Assembly: GCA_038146985.1 (NCBI GenBank) | Contig: JAYQSQ010000009.1 | Location: forward strand, 124,001 to 188,000 | Direction of reading: 5' to 3' | Source of the DNA: JADHLJ01 sp038146985 | GTDB lineage: Bacteria > Pseudomonadota > Alphaproteobacteria > Thalassobaculales > Thalassobaculaceae | DNA length: 64,000 nucleotides | Shown here: in pieces, positions 45,031 through 55,684 of the stretch | Numbering within the stretch: position 1 is the stretch's first letter | How the letters are laid out: each line of letters starts with the position of its first letter | Notes under the pieces: model-generated | Database searches by the model: none | Seen by the model: only the letters and a program-made list of their open reading frames with translations | Told to the model about the DNA's origin: nothing | Translations under genes and position numbers: made by a program

Positions 45031-46005
45031 ATGCGGATTCTCTTCATCTCCTCCAGTCGTCTGGGCGACGCGATCCTGTCCACCGGGCTTTTGGATACGC
45101 TCGTCACGCGCTATCCCGAAGCGCGGTTCACGATCGCCTGCGGACCGGTCGCCGCATCACTCTTCGAAGCCGTGCCCGGCCTCGAACGGATCATCGCAAT
45201 GCGCAAAGGACCCTGGCTCGCGCATTGGCGGGCGCTTCTGGGCGCGGCGATCGTCAAGCATTGGTACATGGTCGTGGATGTCCGCGGTTCCGCGACGGCC
45301 TATGTCCTGCCGACCTTGCGGCGTCATGTGTATCGGCGACATGACCGTGACGTGCACCGGGTCGAGGACATGCGCCATACGCTGGGCTTGGACAAGCCGG
45401 CGGCGCCGCGTATCTGGCTGGGCCCGGAGCATCGCGCCGCCGCCGACAGGGCTCTCGGCCCCGCTTCCGGCACGGGCGACGAAAGTCCGGTTCTGGCCTT
45501 GGGGCCGACAGCGAATTGGGACGCAAAGATCTGGCCGATCGACCGTTTCGTGGATCTTGCCCGGGTCTTGACCGGTCCTGGTGGGGCGCTGGAAGGCGCG
45601 CGGGTCGCCGTGGTCGGCGGGCCCGGGGAACGCGCCATGGCGGCGCCATTGTTGGAGGCGGTTGCGGCGCAAGATCTGGTCGATCTGATGGAGGCGCCGG
45701 TGCTGGATACAGCCGCGGTGCTGGCCCGGTCGACGCTCTACATCGGCAATGACAGCGGCCTGATGCATCTGGCGGCGGCGTCGGGGGTGCCGACCCTGGG
45801 ATTGTTCGGCCCCACGCGCGACGAAAACTACGCGCCCTGGGGTGCGCACTGCGCGGTCGTGCGCACCGACCTCAGCTACGAAGAGCTTCGCGCCGATCCG
45901 AATTACCGGCCGCGTCCGGATGCTGATCTCATGAAAGGCTTGGCGGTGGAAAAAGTGATCCAGGCGGCGGCGGATCTATTGGCGAAGGTCAAGACCGCCC
46001 AGTGA
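45031..46005 (+). CDS. Glycosyltransferase family 9 (heptosyltransferase-like)
   Basis: A 324-residue GT-B enzyme of the family that adds heptose and related sugars to lipopolysaccharide core. The N-terminus MRILFISSSRLGDAILSTGL and the C-terminal nucleotide-sugar motif NDSGLMHLAAASGVPTLGLFGPT are typical. It ends inside the 3' end of the next gene on the opposite strand (30-bp convergent overlap). The exact sugar is unknown. Confidence 0.85.
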   Translation: MRILFISSSRLGDAILSTGLLDTLVTRYPEARFTIACGPVAASLFEAVPGLERIIAMRKGPWLAHWRALLGAAIVKHWYMVVDVRGSATAYVLPTLRRHVYRRHDRDVHRVEDMRHTLGLDKPAAPRIWLGPEHRAAADRALGPASGTGDESPVLALGPTANWDAKIWPIDRFVDLARVLTGPGGALEGARVAVVGGPGERAMAAPLLEAVAAQDLVDLMEAPVLDTAAVLARSTLYIGNDSGLMHLAAASGVPTLGLFGPTRDENYAPWGAHCAVVRTDLSYEELRADPNYRPRPDADLMKGLAVEKVIQAAADLLAKVKTAQ

Positions 46006-46983
46006 TTGCATCACCGCCTCGACGGTGATCTCGGCCATCCTGTCCTTGCCGTATTTCACGCGTCCCGCGGGCATGACCGGCGTGATCCGAGGATCCTCGT
46101 TGATCGGTATCGATCCTCCGAAAAGACCGATCGCCGGCGTCCCGGTGGCGGCGGCGATGTTCAGCATGCCGGTGTCGTTGCCGATGCAAACCGCGCAGCG
46201 CGACACGACCGCGGCCGCTTCGAGGATCGGTCGGTCGATCAGACGGACGAGCCAGGCCGGGTGCTCGAAGCGGCCGGCCAGCTGCTCCGCCGCCGCCGCG
46301 TCGACCTCCCCGCCCACCAGGACCACGGGATGATCGGTGCGCTGCCGCAACGCGGCGATGAGATCGCCGAACCGGTCTTCGCCCCATTGCTTGAAGGGCT
46401 CGCTCGATCCGATGGCCAGGGCGACCGGAGCTTTGCCTAGCGGCGCAAGGACGGCCGCGGCGGCGTAGCTGGCCTTGGAGGGGATCGGCAACGCCGGCTC
46501 GGCCGAGACCGCAAGGCCATGCAGTTCCAAAAGACGGGTGGCCTTGGCGACGGCGGAAAGATGCCGGTCCCGCCTCGAAAGACCATGCGGCGAGGTCAAC
46601 AGAGCGTCCTGCCATCCGATTCCGTACCCCATGCGCTTCGGAATTCCGGCCGAAAGCGAGGCCAAGGCATAGCGGCTGGACGTGTGCAGTATCCAAACCG
46701 CCTCGAAGCCACGGGCGCGCAGGTCCCGGCCGAGCCGCCAGCCCCCCAGCGGTCCGGAATGCCGGCCCCGGTCCGGCGCCAAGTACAACACCTCGCGCAC
46801 GAAATCCGCTCCGGCGAGAAGATCGCGGGCGAGGGATCGTTCCTTGGTCAGAAGGGTGATCGAACGATCCCGTGCCGTTGACGCGATCGCTTTCAGGTGA
46901 GGCAAGTGCCAGATCGTATCGCCGATGCCGGGCAGCGGCTGAATGACCAGGCTTCCTCCCTGCTTGCCGTTCCTGGAACTCAT
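45976..46983 (-). CDS. Glycosyltransferase family 9 (heptosyltransferase-like), second copy
   Basis: A 335-residue GT-B family 9 enzyme. It starts near LVIQPLPGIGDTIWHLPHL, and the C-terminal motif is NDTGMLNIAAATGTPAIGLFGG. The ATG at 46983 is chosen because GGAG lies 9 bp upstream; 46998 is an alternative. It is only distantly similar to the convergent copy, so the two probably add different sugars. It is divergent from the GT4 gene at 47107. Confidence 0.84.
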   Translation of the reverse strand: MSSRNGKQGGSLVIQPLPGIGDTIWHLPHLKAIASTARDRSITLLTKERSLARDLLAGADFVREVLYLAPDRGRHSGPLGGWRLGRDLRARGFEAVWILHTSSRYALASLSAGIPKRMGYGIGWQDALLTSPHGLSRRDRHLSAVAKATRLLELHGLAVSAEPALPIPSKASYAAAAVLAPLGKAPVALAIGSSEPFKQWGEDRFGDLIAALRQRTDHPVVLVGGEVDAAAAEQLAGRFEHPAWLVRLIDRPILEAAAVVSRCAVCIGNDTGMLNIAAATGTPAIGLFGGSIPINEDPRITPVMPAGRVKYGKDRMAEITVEAVMQSLGGLDLRQ

Positions 46984-47106
46984 GCGGCGGGTCTCCATGC
47001 CGGATGCCGTGGATTGCCATGGCCTTGCCCTGGCTAAGTGCCTACAACACTATCGGCTTGATTGGCACGATCTTTTGGTGCGACGGACGGGCGGGCGGCT
47101 TGGACG

Positions 47107-48130
47107 ATGGTTAAATTGCTGCAAGCGATGGCCGGAGCGCGGCATGGCGGGGCCGAAGCGTTCTTCACCCGCCTCGCCATCGCCCTTTCTCGAGCGGGTC
47201 AGGACCAGCGGGTGGTGATCCGGCGCGACCCCGATCGGGCCGCGGCGCTTCGAGCCGGCGGCGTCGAGCCGGCCGAGTTCAGCTTCGGCGGCGCGCTGGA
47301 TCTGATCACCCGGCGCCGGCTTGCCAGGGAACTTCGTACCTATCGCCCGGACATTGTCGATGACCTGGATGAACCGGGCGACGGCGAAGATGCCGCGCGG
47401 GCGGTTCGTGCACGCCGCGCGTCTCGGTGGTTACTACGACCTCAAATACTATCGTCATTGCGATCATCTCATCGGCAACACGCCGGGGATCGTGGAGCAC
47501 ATCGTATCCCACGGCTGGCCAGCGGATCGGGCGCACTACATTGCCAATTTCGTCGATGCCAAACCGGGCGTTCCGGTGCCGCGCGAGTTTACGGACATCG
47601 CCCGACGCGACGGTGATTCTGGCGCTCGGCAGGTTGCATCCGAACAAGGCCTTCGACGTCCTGATCCGGGCGCTTGCGGACGTGCCCGGCGTGATGCTCT
47701 GGCTCGCCGGCGATGGGCCGCGCGAAGAGGATCTCAAGGCCTTGGCGCGGGACCTCGCCATCGCTGATCGGGTGCGGTTTCTCGGCTGGCGGAACGACAC
47801 AGCGGACCCGATCGCCGCCGCCGATATCCTCATCTGTCCGTCACGGCATGAACCGCTGGGCAATGTCGTGATCGAAGGATGGGCGCAGGCAAAGCCCGTG
47901 GTGGCGGCGGCAAGCGACGGGCCGCGCCATCTGATCACGGATGGCGAGACCGGTCTCCTCTGTCCGGTAGACGCGCCGACGCCTTTGGCGGAAGCCTTGC
48001 GGGCTGTGGTTGCCGATACGGCCCTTGCCGCCCGGCTCGGCGCTGGGGGCGAGGCGGCGTTCAGGGCGCGTTTCACCGAGGAGATCGTGGTCGGGACTAC
48101 ATGGATTTCTTTCGGCGGATCGCCCGATAG
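47107..48130 (+). pseudogene. Glycosyltransferase family 4 (three frameshifts)
   Basis: The full protein would have about 340 residues, a GT-B enzyme starting MVKLLQAMAGARHGGAEAFF. The frame breaks at about 47360 (RTYRPDIV should continue MTWMNRATAKMP; one extra base), at about 47605 (REFTDIA should continue as SPDATVILALGRLHPNK), and at about 48095 (EEIVVG should end DYMDFFRRIAR). The GT4 donor-site part is intact in the third frame: FLGWRNDTADPIAAADILICPS followed by EPLGNVVIEG, with the E-x7-E pair. Stops arise only after each break. The protein would act on surface polysaccharide with the two family 9 enzymes. Confidence 0.78.
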
Positions 48131-48224
48131 GCGTTGGTTCGCCTCGACTGTTTCCCTATAGTGCGGGTCTGTTCTCAAACCATGCGGAACCGCCGGCCCG
48201 ACCCGGAGCCGGGAGGAGTACATC

Positions 48225-49555
<1,331 letters not shown>

Positions 49556-49577
49556 GTGCTCTGCCGGCGAAGGTACG

Positions 49578-49598
49578 AAAAGCCCGCAAAAGGCTTTT
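49578..49598 (+). terminator. Terminator after the omega-aminotransferase gene
   Basis: AAAAGCC (49578-49584) pairs with GGCTTTT (49592-49598) across a 7-nt loop, 23 bp after the stop codon. The T run at the end of the stem serves as the usual tail. The stem is short, so the call is moderate. Confidence 0.5.
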
Positions 49599-49661
49599 AT
49601 CTTGCCAAGGAATCGCGGAATTGCGAGTGTTGAGGCGGTTTCTTCATGCAAGGGGCTGTCC

Positions 49662-49925
49662 ATGCGACGCTATCTCGTTCCCTTGATCGTCTTGTTCCCG
49701 CTCATGGGATGCGCTGAAGATATTCGCGCGGGAATCGACGAGGCTTTCGGCAAGAAAGAGGCGCCGAAGAAGGCCGTGGCCGCCGAACCTCGGTACTGCT
49801 ATCGGACAATCGGCAAGGTGAATTGCTATGCCGAACCGCTGGAAGGTCAGGAGGCCAACCGGCTGATCGGCTATGACGGGCCGGCACCGCGGTCGACCTC
49901 GGGCACCGGGCCGCTGCGGCCTTGA
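49662..49925 (+). CDS. Small putative lipoprotein
   Basis: An 87-residue protein starting MRRYLVPLIVLFPLMGCAED; the hydrophobic core and LMGC lipobox predict lipidation at Cys17. The mature part has a Lys/Ala-rich region and then the segment RYCYRTIGKVNCYAEPLEGQ with two Cys that could form a disulfide. I do not recognise the family, although similar short lipoproteins with this C-terminal segment occur in alphaproteobacteria. It is followed 30 bp later by the Sel1-repeat gene. Confidence 0.65.
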   Translation: MRRYLVPLIVLFPLMGCAEDIRAGIDEAFGKKEAPKKAVAAEPRYCYRTIGKVNCYAEPLEGQEANRLIGYDGPAPRSTSGTGPLRP

Positions 49926-49954
49926 CGCGGTTTCCCTTCTGATTGGCGGAATTC

Positions 49955-50621
49955 TTGGGCCGACCAACTACCATCCAGGCGTTCGTGCTTGCCATCCTGT
50001 TGAATGTCGCGGCGGCTGGCGCGGCGGTGGCTCAGAACGACGTGCCGAAGTCCTACACGGAAGCGATGCGCTGGTACGAAGCCGGCGCGAAGGCCGGCGA
50101 TACAAAGGCGCAGTTCTATCTCGGCGTGGCCCTTGAACAGGGAGCCAGGGGGGCGCCCCGATCTGCCGGCGGCCCGGGGCTGGTTCGAGAAGGCGGCGGC
50201 CGGTGGGCACGCGCTTGCGCGCTACAAGCTGGCGGTGATGCTGCAGAACGCGCGGGGCGGGCCGGCCAATCTTCCGGAGGCGCGCCGTCTGTATGAACTG
50301 GCCGCCGAACAAGGAATCGTCGAGGCGCGCTACAATCTGGCGGTCATGCAGCAGGACGGCGAGGGCGGGCCGCTCGACCGGACGGCGGCGGCAAAAAACT
50401 TCGAAGCGTCGGCCCGGGACGGCGTCAATTTCGCTTTTCTGCATCTCGCGGTCCTCAATACCAGGGGCCAGAGCGCCGATCTTGTCGAAGCCATGAAATG
50501 GGCCTTGCTCGCCGAGGCGGCGAAGGTCGATGGAACATCCGGCTATATCGACGCGCTGAAGCCGCTGTTGTCCGATAGGCAACGCGCGGAGGCGTCGGCC
50601 CGCGCGAAAGCCTGGAAGTAG
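49955..50621 (+). CDS. Secreted Sel1-repeat protein (one frameshift)
   Basis: A protein of about 220 residues with a signal peptide (QAFVLAILLNVAAAGAAVA, cleavage after AVA) and four to five Sel1-like repeats, for example AMRWYEAGAKAGDTKAQFYLG and LYELAAEQGIVEARYNLAVM. Such proteins act as scaffolds in periplasmic or envelope signalling. At about 50146-50152 a run of G bases has the wrong length and the frame shifts between ALEQGA and GGRPDLPAARGWFEKAAAGG. The start is uncertain: TTG codons at 49943 and 49955 are both possible. Confidence 0.72.
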
Positions 50622-50647
50622 CCGCCGGCCCGCGCCAAGCCTTGAGG

Positions 50648-51568
50648 ATGACGCACCCCTTGGATCAGACATCCGCCAGACATCCCCGGTATCTGCCTTA
50701 CCTGTCTGGCCAGTTCCGCCTTGCCATGGGGTTGGTCGCGCTTGATCCGGACCAGTGGATCGAGCCGGATGAGAACTTCGTCGCGGAACTGGCGGAAAAG
50801 CAGCGCTTGTTCGATGCGCGCCACGACGAGGTCGTCGCCATGCGCCCGGGCAGCGAGCCCGCGCAGCGCGAGGTGTTGAGCCTTCTGCAAACGCATATGG
50901 CTCGCCGCCATCCCGCCTTGCTTCGGGTCGATGACGATGTCCTGACGGTGCTGCCGACGGGCGCGGTTTATCGGGCCCGGGATTGGACCGAGACGGCGAT
51001 CGATCTTGCCGGCCGTCTGGTTCAGGAAGATTTCTGTCTGATGGCGCCGGGTCCCGAGGGATATACCTTGGAAGCCGCCTCGCTCTGCTTCCCGTCGCGC
51101 TGGCGGCTTGCCGACAAACTTGGCCGGCCGATGTCGATCATCCACGAGCCGGTGCCGGGTTTCGGTGACAAACTGGCCCGTCCGGTCGATCGCTTCTTCG
51201 ATCATCTACATGCGGACCGTCCGGTGTGGCGGGTCAATTGGTCACTGAATGACGATCCGGCCCTGTTCCAGCCGGTCCGCCGCCAGGGCCGGGAAACGGA
51301 TGAGGCGATCACGCCGGACAATGCCGGCGAGCGTCTGTTCGTGCGATGCGAGCGCCAGACCCTGCGCCGCCTGCCGTCCAGCGGCTGGATCCTGTTCACC
51401 ATCAAGACTTATGTCGATTCGGTCTCGTGCCTTGCCGGCCGCCCCGATGCCGCCGCCGGTCTCGCGGGCGCCGTGCGTTCCCTGCCCGAGGGAACCCGGC
51501 GCTACAAGAACGTCGCGCCGTATCAGGAGGCGCTTCTCGCCTGGTTGGACCGGGTCGCCGGCACTTGA
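50648..51568 (+). CDS. DUF3445 (heme-dependent oxidative N-demethylase-like) protein
   Basis: A 306-residue soluble protein of the DUF3445 family; a studied member is the heme-binding alpha subunit of dimethylamine monooxygenase. The characteristic segment LVQEDFCLMAPGPEGYTLEAA and SLCFPSRWRLADKLGRPM is followed by IHEPVPGFGDKLARPVDRFF and RCERQTLRRLPSSGWILFTI. No ferredoxin or reductase partner lies beside it. The stop is immediately next to the stop of the convergent acyl-CoA synthetase. Confidence 0.82.
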   Translation: MTHPLDQTSARHPRYLPYLSGQFRLAMGLVALDPDQWIEPDENFVAELAEKQRLFDARHDEVVAMRPGSEPAQREVLSLLQTHMARRHPALLRVDDDVLTVLPTGAVYRARDWTETAIDLAGRLVQEDFCLMAPGPEGYTLEAASLCFPSRWRLADKLGRPMSIIHEPVPGFGDKLARPVDRFFDHLHADRPVWRVNWSLNDDPALFQPVRRQGRETDEAITPDNAGERLFVRCERQTLRRLPSSGWILFTIKTYVDSVSCLAGRPDAAAGLAGAVRSLPEGTRRYKNVAPYQEALLAWLDRVAGT

Positions 51569-53107
51569 TCAGCCGGCCTTCTCCGCCTCGAAGATCCGCC
51601 GCAACTCGGTCTTCAGGATCTTGCCGTAGTTGTTCTTGGCCAGGGATTCGACGAAGCGATAGTCCTTGGGCCGCTTGAACCGGGCGATATTGTCGAGGCA
51701 TAGCCGGTCAAGCTCCTCCGCCGTAACCGTCTTGCCCGGATGCGTGACGATGAAGGCCACCACCTCCTCACCCCAATCGGCGTGCGGCCTGCCGACCACT
51801 GCGCATTCATAGATCGCCGGATGCTTCAGCAGCACTTCCTCGATCTCGCGGGGATAGATGTTGGTGCCGCCGGAGATGATCATGTCCTTCGAGCGGTCCT
51901 TGAGGGTGAGGAACCCCTCAGCGTCGATCGCGCCGACGTCTCCCGTCCACAGCCAGCCGTCGCGGATGGCGTTCGCCGTGGCCTCCGGATTGTTCCAATA
52001 GCCGCGCATCACCACGTCGCCGCGCACGGTGATCTCGCCGACCTCGTCGACCGGCAGCGGTGTTCCGTCTTCGCCGCGGATGCAGAGCTGGACATCGGTG
52101 CGGGCGATCCCGGCGGAGGCGAGCCGCTCTTCGTAGCGGGGATGGTCGGCATCCTCGAAGATCCGTTTCGGCAGGCCGCTGATGGTCATCGGCGACTCGC
52201 CCTGGCCGTAGATCTGAACCAGCTTGTTGCCGAGCAGGTCGACCGCCTTCAGGGTATCGGCGAGATACATCGGCGCACCGCCATAAACGATGGTCTTGAG
52301 GTTGGAGGTATCCGCCTCGGCGATGGTCGGCGCGTTGATCAGCCGGGTGACCATGGTCGGCGCGAAGAAGAAGGTGCAGCCCGGCCAGTGGGCAATAAGC
52401 GCCAGGGTCTCGGCGACATCGAAACCGCCGCTTTCGGGAATGATGTTGTTGGCGGCGCGCGCCACATGGGGCAGGGCGTAGAGGCCAGAGCCATGGCTCA
52501 TTGGCGCCGCGTGGATCATGCAGTCCTCGGGCTCGATCACGTCGACATCGACCAGATAGTTCATGGTCATCGAATAGAGATTGCGGTGTGAGAGCATCGC
52601 GCCCTTGGGCCGACCCGTGGTGCCCGAGGTATAGAACAGCCAGCCGAGATCGTTCGGCGCCACCTCGGCCATGTCCATGGCCGCACTGGAAAACAGCGCC
52701 TCATACTCGGGGCTTGAGACGTCGATGACGTGTCGAACGCCCGGCGCATCGGACCGGGCATCCGCGACCGCCTCGGCGAGATCCGCGGTGATGAAACAGG
52801 CTCTGGTGCCGCTGTTTTCCAGGATGAACCCGAACTCCCGGGGATGCAGTTTGGCGTTGACGGGCACGGCGGCCAGCCCCGCATGCCAGCAGGCATACAT
52901 GACCTCGAGATCTTCCGCGCAGTTCTTCATGATCAGCGCCACCCGGTCACCGGTTTCTAGGTCGAGCGGGCCACGCAGCGCCGTCGCGAGCCGCGCCACC
53001 CGGTCCGCAAACTCGCGGTAGCTTCGGACCACTTTGGTACCTTTGGAGATCGCGGGTCGGTCCGGGTAGGTCAGTGCGATCTTGGCAAGGGTTGCGGCGA
53101 TATTCAT
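51569..53107 (-). CDS. AMP-dependent acyl-CoA synthetase/ligase
   Basis: A 512-residue adenylate-forming enzyme that activates a fatty or aromatic acid to its CoA ester. The phosphate loop is LFYTSGTTGRPKGAMLSHRN; QIYGQGESPMTISGLP, GWLWTGDVGAIDAEGFLTLKDR and the C-terminal lysine in AKNNYGKILKTELR are typical motifs. The chain-length or aromatic specificity cannot be read from sequence. It stands alone on its strand, convergent with the DUF3445 gene. Confidence 0.87.
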   Translation of the reverse strand: MNIAATLAKIALTYPDRPAISKGTKVVRSYREFADRVARLATALRGPLDLETGDRVALIMKNCAEDLEVMYACWHAGLAAVPVNAKLHPREFGFILENSGTRACFITADLAEAVADARSDAPGVRHVIDVSSPEYEALFSSAAMDMAEVAPNDLGWLFYTSGTTGRPKGAMLSHRNLYSMTMNYLVDVDVIEPEDCMIHAAPMSHGSGLYALPHVARAANNIIPESGGFDVAETLALIAHWPGCTFFFAPTMVTRLINAPTIAEADTSNLKTIVYGGAPMYLADTLKAVDLLGNKLVQIYGQGESPMTISGLPKRIFEDADHPRYEERLASAGIARTDVQLCIRGEDGTPLPVDEVGEITVRGDVVMRGYWNNPEATANAIRDGWLWTGDVGAIDAEGFLTLKDRSKDMIISGGTNIYPREIEEVLLKHPAIYECAVVGRPHADWGEEVVAFIVTHPGKTVTAEELDRLCLDNIARFKRPKDYRFVESLAKNNYGKILKTELRRIFEAEKAG

Positions 53108-53283
53108 CGGTCGGCTCCGGTACGGCGTGCTGAACCCAGAATATCAAGACCGATACATCATTTCAGCGACCGATCTCCGATCCGCGACGACGGTTAGGAC
53201 CGCCATCAAGAGGGTGCTTGCAATTCCGCGTGAGGGCTCGCCCTTCTGGCTTTAAGCTTGCCGTGCCAATGAGGGAGAGGCCG

Positions 53284-54366
53284 ATGATCATCAAGGAAAT
53301 TCGCACCCGTCATATCCGCGCGCCCTGGGTCGAACCGCCGGTCTTCGGCGCCAATGTGCCCAAGACCCGTGATCTGCTGGTCGCCGAGGTCGAGACCGCG
53401 TCGGGCATCGTCGGCATGGGATATCTGATCCTGCTGCGCGGCGGTGTGCCGACGGTGCGGGCGTGCCTCGACGAGCTGGTGATTCCCGAATTGATCGGCC
53501 GTGATGCGACCGACATCGAAGGGATCTGGCAGCATCTCTGGAAGGCGAATTACTGGATCGGCCGGATGGGAGTGACGGTCCTGGCGCAGTCGGTGATCGA
53601 CATCGCGCTTTGGGATGCGATGGGCAAGCGGACCGGTCTGCCGCTGCACCGGCTTTGGGGACATTGCGCCGATGCGATCCCTGCCTATGGCAGTGGCTGC
53701 TGGCGCGGCTATGGTCCCGAGGGAATGGTCGACCGCGCCAAGCGCTATGTCGATCAGGGCTTCAAGGCGATCAAGATGCAATGCGGCCACATGTTCAACC
53801 GGCACCAGGATGTCCGCAACGTCGCCATGATGCGCGACGCGCTGGGGCCGGAGATCGATATCATGATCGACTGCAACATGGGCTGGACGGCGGATCAGGC
53901 GATCATCACCGGGCGCAAATTCCAGGACTACGACCTCTATTGGCTGGAAGAGCCGGTGGATTGCGAGGATTTCGCCGGCTATGCCCGGATCGCCGAGACC
54001 CTGGACCTCAGGATCGTCGGCGGCGAGACGCACTTCACCCGTTTCGACATGCGCCCGTTCTTCGAGCATTCGCGCCTGCCGATCCTGCAGCCCGATGTGA
54101 TGCGCGGCGGCCTGACCGAGCTTCGCAAGATCGCCGTCGTCGCCGACACGCATGGGATGACCATCGCGCCGCATCTGTTCCCGGAGCTGATGGTGCAGCT
54201 TATGGCCTCGATCCCGAACGGCCATATCCTGGAATACGTGAACTGGATGGACGACGCCTGGGTCGACCCGGTGCTGCCGGTGGACGGCGTCTATACGGCT
54301 CCGGAGAGACCGGGCCATGGCCTCGTCTTCAAGGACGATTTCCTGGCTGAATATACGGTGGGCTGA
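53284..54366 (+). CDS. Mandelate racemase/muconate lactonizing family (enolase superfamily) enzyme
   Basis: A 360-residue enolase-superfamily enzyme. It has an N-terminal capping domain starting MIIKEIRTRHIRAPWVEPP and a barrel with the acid/base pair in GFKAIKMQCGH (K-x-K), metal ligands in IMIDCNMGW, YWLEEPVD and IVGGETH, and a His in MTIAPHLFPEL. These point to a racemase or sugar-acid dehydratase. The DapA-family aldolase encoded convergently just downstream could process a product, as in acid-sugar catabolism. The ATG at 53284 follows GGGAGAGG. Confidence 0.85.
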   Translation: MIIKEIRTRHIRAPWVEPPVFGANVPKTRDLLVAEVETASGIVGMGYLILLRGGVPTVRACLDELVIPELIGRDATDIEGIWQHLWKANYWIGRMGVTVLAQSVIDIALWDAMGKRTGLPLHRLWGHCADAIPAYGSGCWRGYGPEGMVDRAKRYVDQGFKAIKMQCGHMFNRHQDVRNVAMMRDALGPEIDIMIDCNMGWTADQAIITGRKFQDYDLYWLEEPVDCEDFAGYARIAETLDLRIVGGETHFTRFDMRPFFEHSRLPILQPDVMRGGLTELRKIAVVADTHGMTIAPHLFPELMVQLMASIPNGHILEYVNWMDDAWVDPVLPVDGVYTAPERPGHGLVFKDDFLAEYTVG

Positions 54367-54371
54367 AACGA

Positions 54372-54397
54372 AATATCCCGCCTTGCGGCGGGATATT
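54372..54397. terminator. Bidirectional terminator hairpin
   Basis: AATATCCCGCC (54372-54382) and GGCGGGATATT (54387-54397) form a perfect 11-bp stem with a 4-nt TTGC loop. It lies between the convergent enolase-superfamily and DapA-family genes and can end transcripts from both sides, although the T tails are short. Confidence 0.55.
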
Positions 54398-54427
54398 CCC
54401 ATATTGAAAGAAGGTGGTTGCGGAGCG

Positions 54428-55324
54428 CTACTCCGCCGCCTCTATCTGGATGTTGAGACCGGCCAGTGCCTCGCGGATCCCCGCCTTCTGGGCTTCCGAC
54501 GGGGCCGGCATCGGCGCGCGGGGCAGGCCCGCCGGGCAGCCTTGCAGGGACTGGGCGTATTTGGTGCAGGCCGGCAGATTGTCCGCGATTAGCGCGTTCC
54601 AGAGCCGCAGCAGCTTGGTGTGCAGGTCGAGCGCGCGGGCATGATCGCCCGCTTGAACCGCGTCCCAAAGCTCGACGCTGGCATGCGGCGCGGCGGTCAG
54701 GATCGCCGCGATCGAGCCTCGGCAACCAAGCGCGTAGGACGGGTACATCAAAGCATCAACGGCGCTGAAGATGTGATCCTCGGGCCGCGCGTCCATGACC
54801 AGATCGGCCATCAGCTTCAGGTCGCCGGCGCTCTGCTTGACGCCGATGACTCCCGGCACTTCCCGCATGATCCGCAGCAGCAGGGCGGGGGAAAGATAGG
54901 TCCAGGGCACCACGTTGTAGATGATGATCGGCACTCCGGTCTCTTCGGCCATCACGCGGAAATGCTCGATCATCGCCTCGTCGTCCGGACGGAACAGATA
55001 GTGGACCGGCGTCACCTGAAGCGCCGCCGCACCCATGCCGGCGACCGCCTTGCCGCGCTTGATCGCATCGCGGGTGCTGTCGGTGATGATGCCGGCGATC
55101 ACCGGAATCCGCCCTGCGGCGGCGTCGATCGCGGTCTCGACCAATTTCGTGTATTCGCCGATTTCAAGGGTATGGCCCTCGCCGGTGCTACCGCCGACGG
55201 CAGTGCCGTGGGAGCCTGCGGAGATCAGCCATTCGATCTGCCGGCGTACCAGGGAGTGGTCGATTTCGTCATCCCTGCCAAAAGGCGTGCTCGCGGGCGG
55301 GATCACCCCCTTCAGTTCAACCAT
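54428..55324 (-). CDS. DapA-family aldolase (dihydrodipicolinate synthase-like)
   Basis: A 298-residue class I aldolase-type TIM barrel. The Schiff-base lysine is in GVIGVKQSAGD; the catalytic Tyr is in PIIIYNVVPWTY; the pyruvate-binding loop is VGGSTGEGHTLE. The wider family includes N-acetylneuraminate lyase, keto-deoxy-sugar-acid aldolases and DapA. The neighbouring enolase-superfamily enzyme makes a sugar-acid or hydroxy-acid role more likely than lysine synthesis. The ATG at 55324 (MVELKG) is preferred over an upstream codon at 55378. Confidence 0.84.
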   Translation of the reverse strand: MVELKGVIPPASTPFGRDDEIDHSLVRRQIEWLISAGSHGTAVGGSTGEGHTLEIGEYTKLVETAIDAAAGRIPVIAGIITDSTRDAIKRGKAVAGMGAAALQVTPVHYLFRPDDEAMIEHFRVMAEETGVPIIIYNVVPWTYLSPALLLRIMREVPGVIGVKQSAGDLKLMADLVMDARPEDHIFSAVDALMYPSYALGCRGSIAAILTAAPHASVELWDAVQAGDHARALDLHTKLLRLWNALIADNLPACTKYAQSLQGCPAGLPRAPMPAPSEAQKAGIREALAGLNIQIEAAE

Positions 55325-55439
55325 GTCGGCGTCTCCGTTTGATCCTTGGTTTTTATGAACGTATCGGCGCATTTCCACGCCGTCGCGCGGAGTTTAGTCC
55401 GCCGCCGTCATTGCGGCAATCGAACGCGAATTCAAGAGT

Positions 55440-55454
55440 TGGCACGCGACTTGC
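55440..55454 (+). promoter_or_regulatory. Sigma-54 (RpoN) promoter, consensus match
   Basis: TGGCACG-CGAC-TTGC has GG at 55441-55442 and GC at 55453-55454 with exactly 10 bp between, the -24/-12 arrangement. The match to TGGCACG-N4-TTGC is complete. It lies 47 bp upstream of a 55-codon gene with a strong ribosome-binding site, giving a start near 55467. Confidence 0.75.
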
Positions 55455-55501
55455 TTGGATCTGAGTGTGACTGATCGAACAACCAGCCCGAGGAGGCTAA
55501 C

Positions 55502-55669
55502 ATGCGGCACGCACCCCGTTTTTCCGATGATTACGGCTTCGCGGGCTCGAACGGCTCGGTCGCCGGTCTTGGCGCCATCTACACCAAGGATCTTGACGAG
55601 GTTTTCGAGTCCTATGGTGACGACTGGTCGCTGGATGCCGATGAGTTCGACGTCGAACTCCTGCACTGA
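55502..55669 (+). CDS. 55-residue acidic peptide under a sigma-54 promoter
   Basis: ATG at 55502 is preceded by GAGGAGG at a good distance. The product starts MRHAPRFSDDYGFAGSNGSV, continues GLGAIYTKDLDEVFESYGDD, and ends EFDVELLH. It is acidic, soluble, has no Cys, signal peptide or membrane helix, and is not a family I recognise. Coding is supported by the leader (promoter and ribosome-binding site) rather than by homology. It stands alone between the DapA-family gene (divergent) and the esterase gene (convergent, 15 bp away). Sigma-54 control suggests nitrogen-, motility- or stress-linked expression. Confidence 0.6.
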   Translation: MRHAPRFSDDYGFAGSNGSVAGLGAIYTKDLDEVFESYGDDWSLDADEFDVELLH

Positions 55670-55684
55670 AATTCGGACCGGTAT

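Noticed and set aside
47061..47078. TTGGCACG-ATCT-TTTG as a third sigma-54 promoter
   Set aside because: The -12 GC is missing at the required 10-bp spacing.
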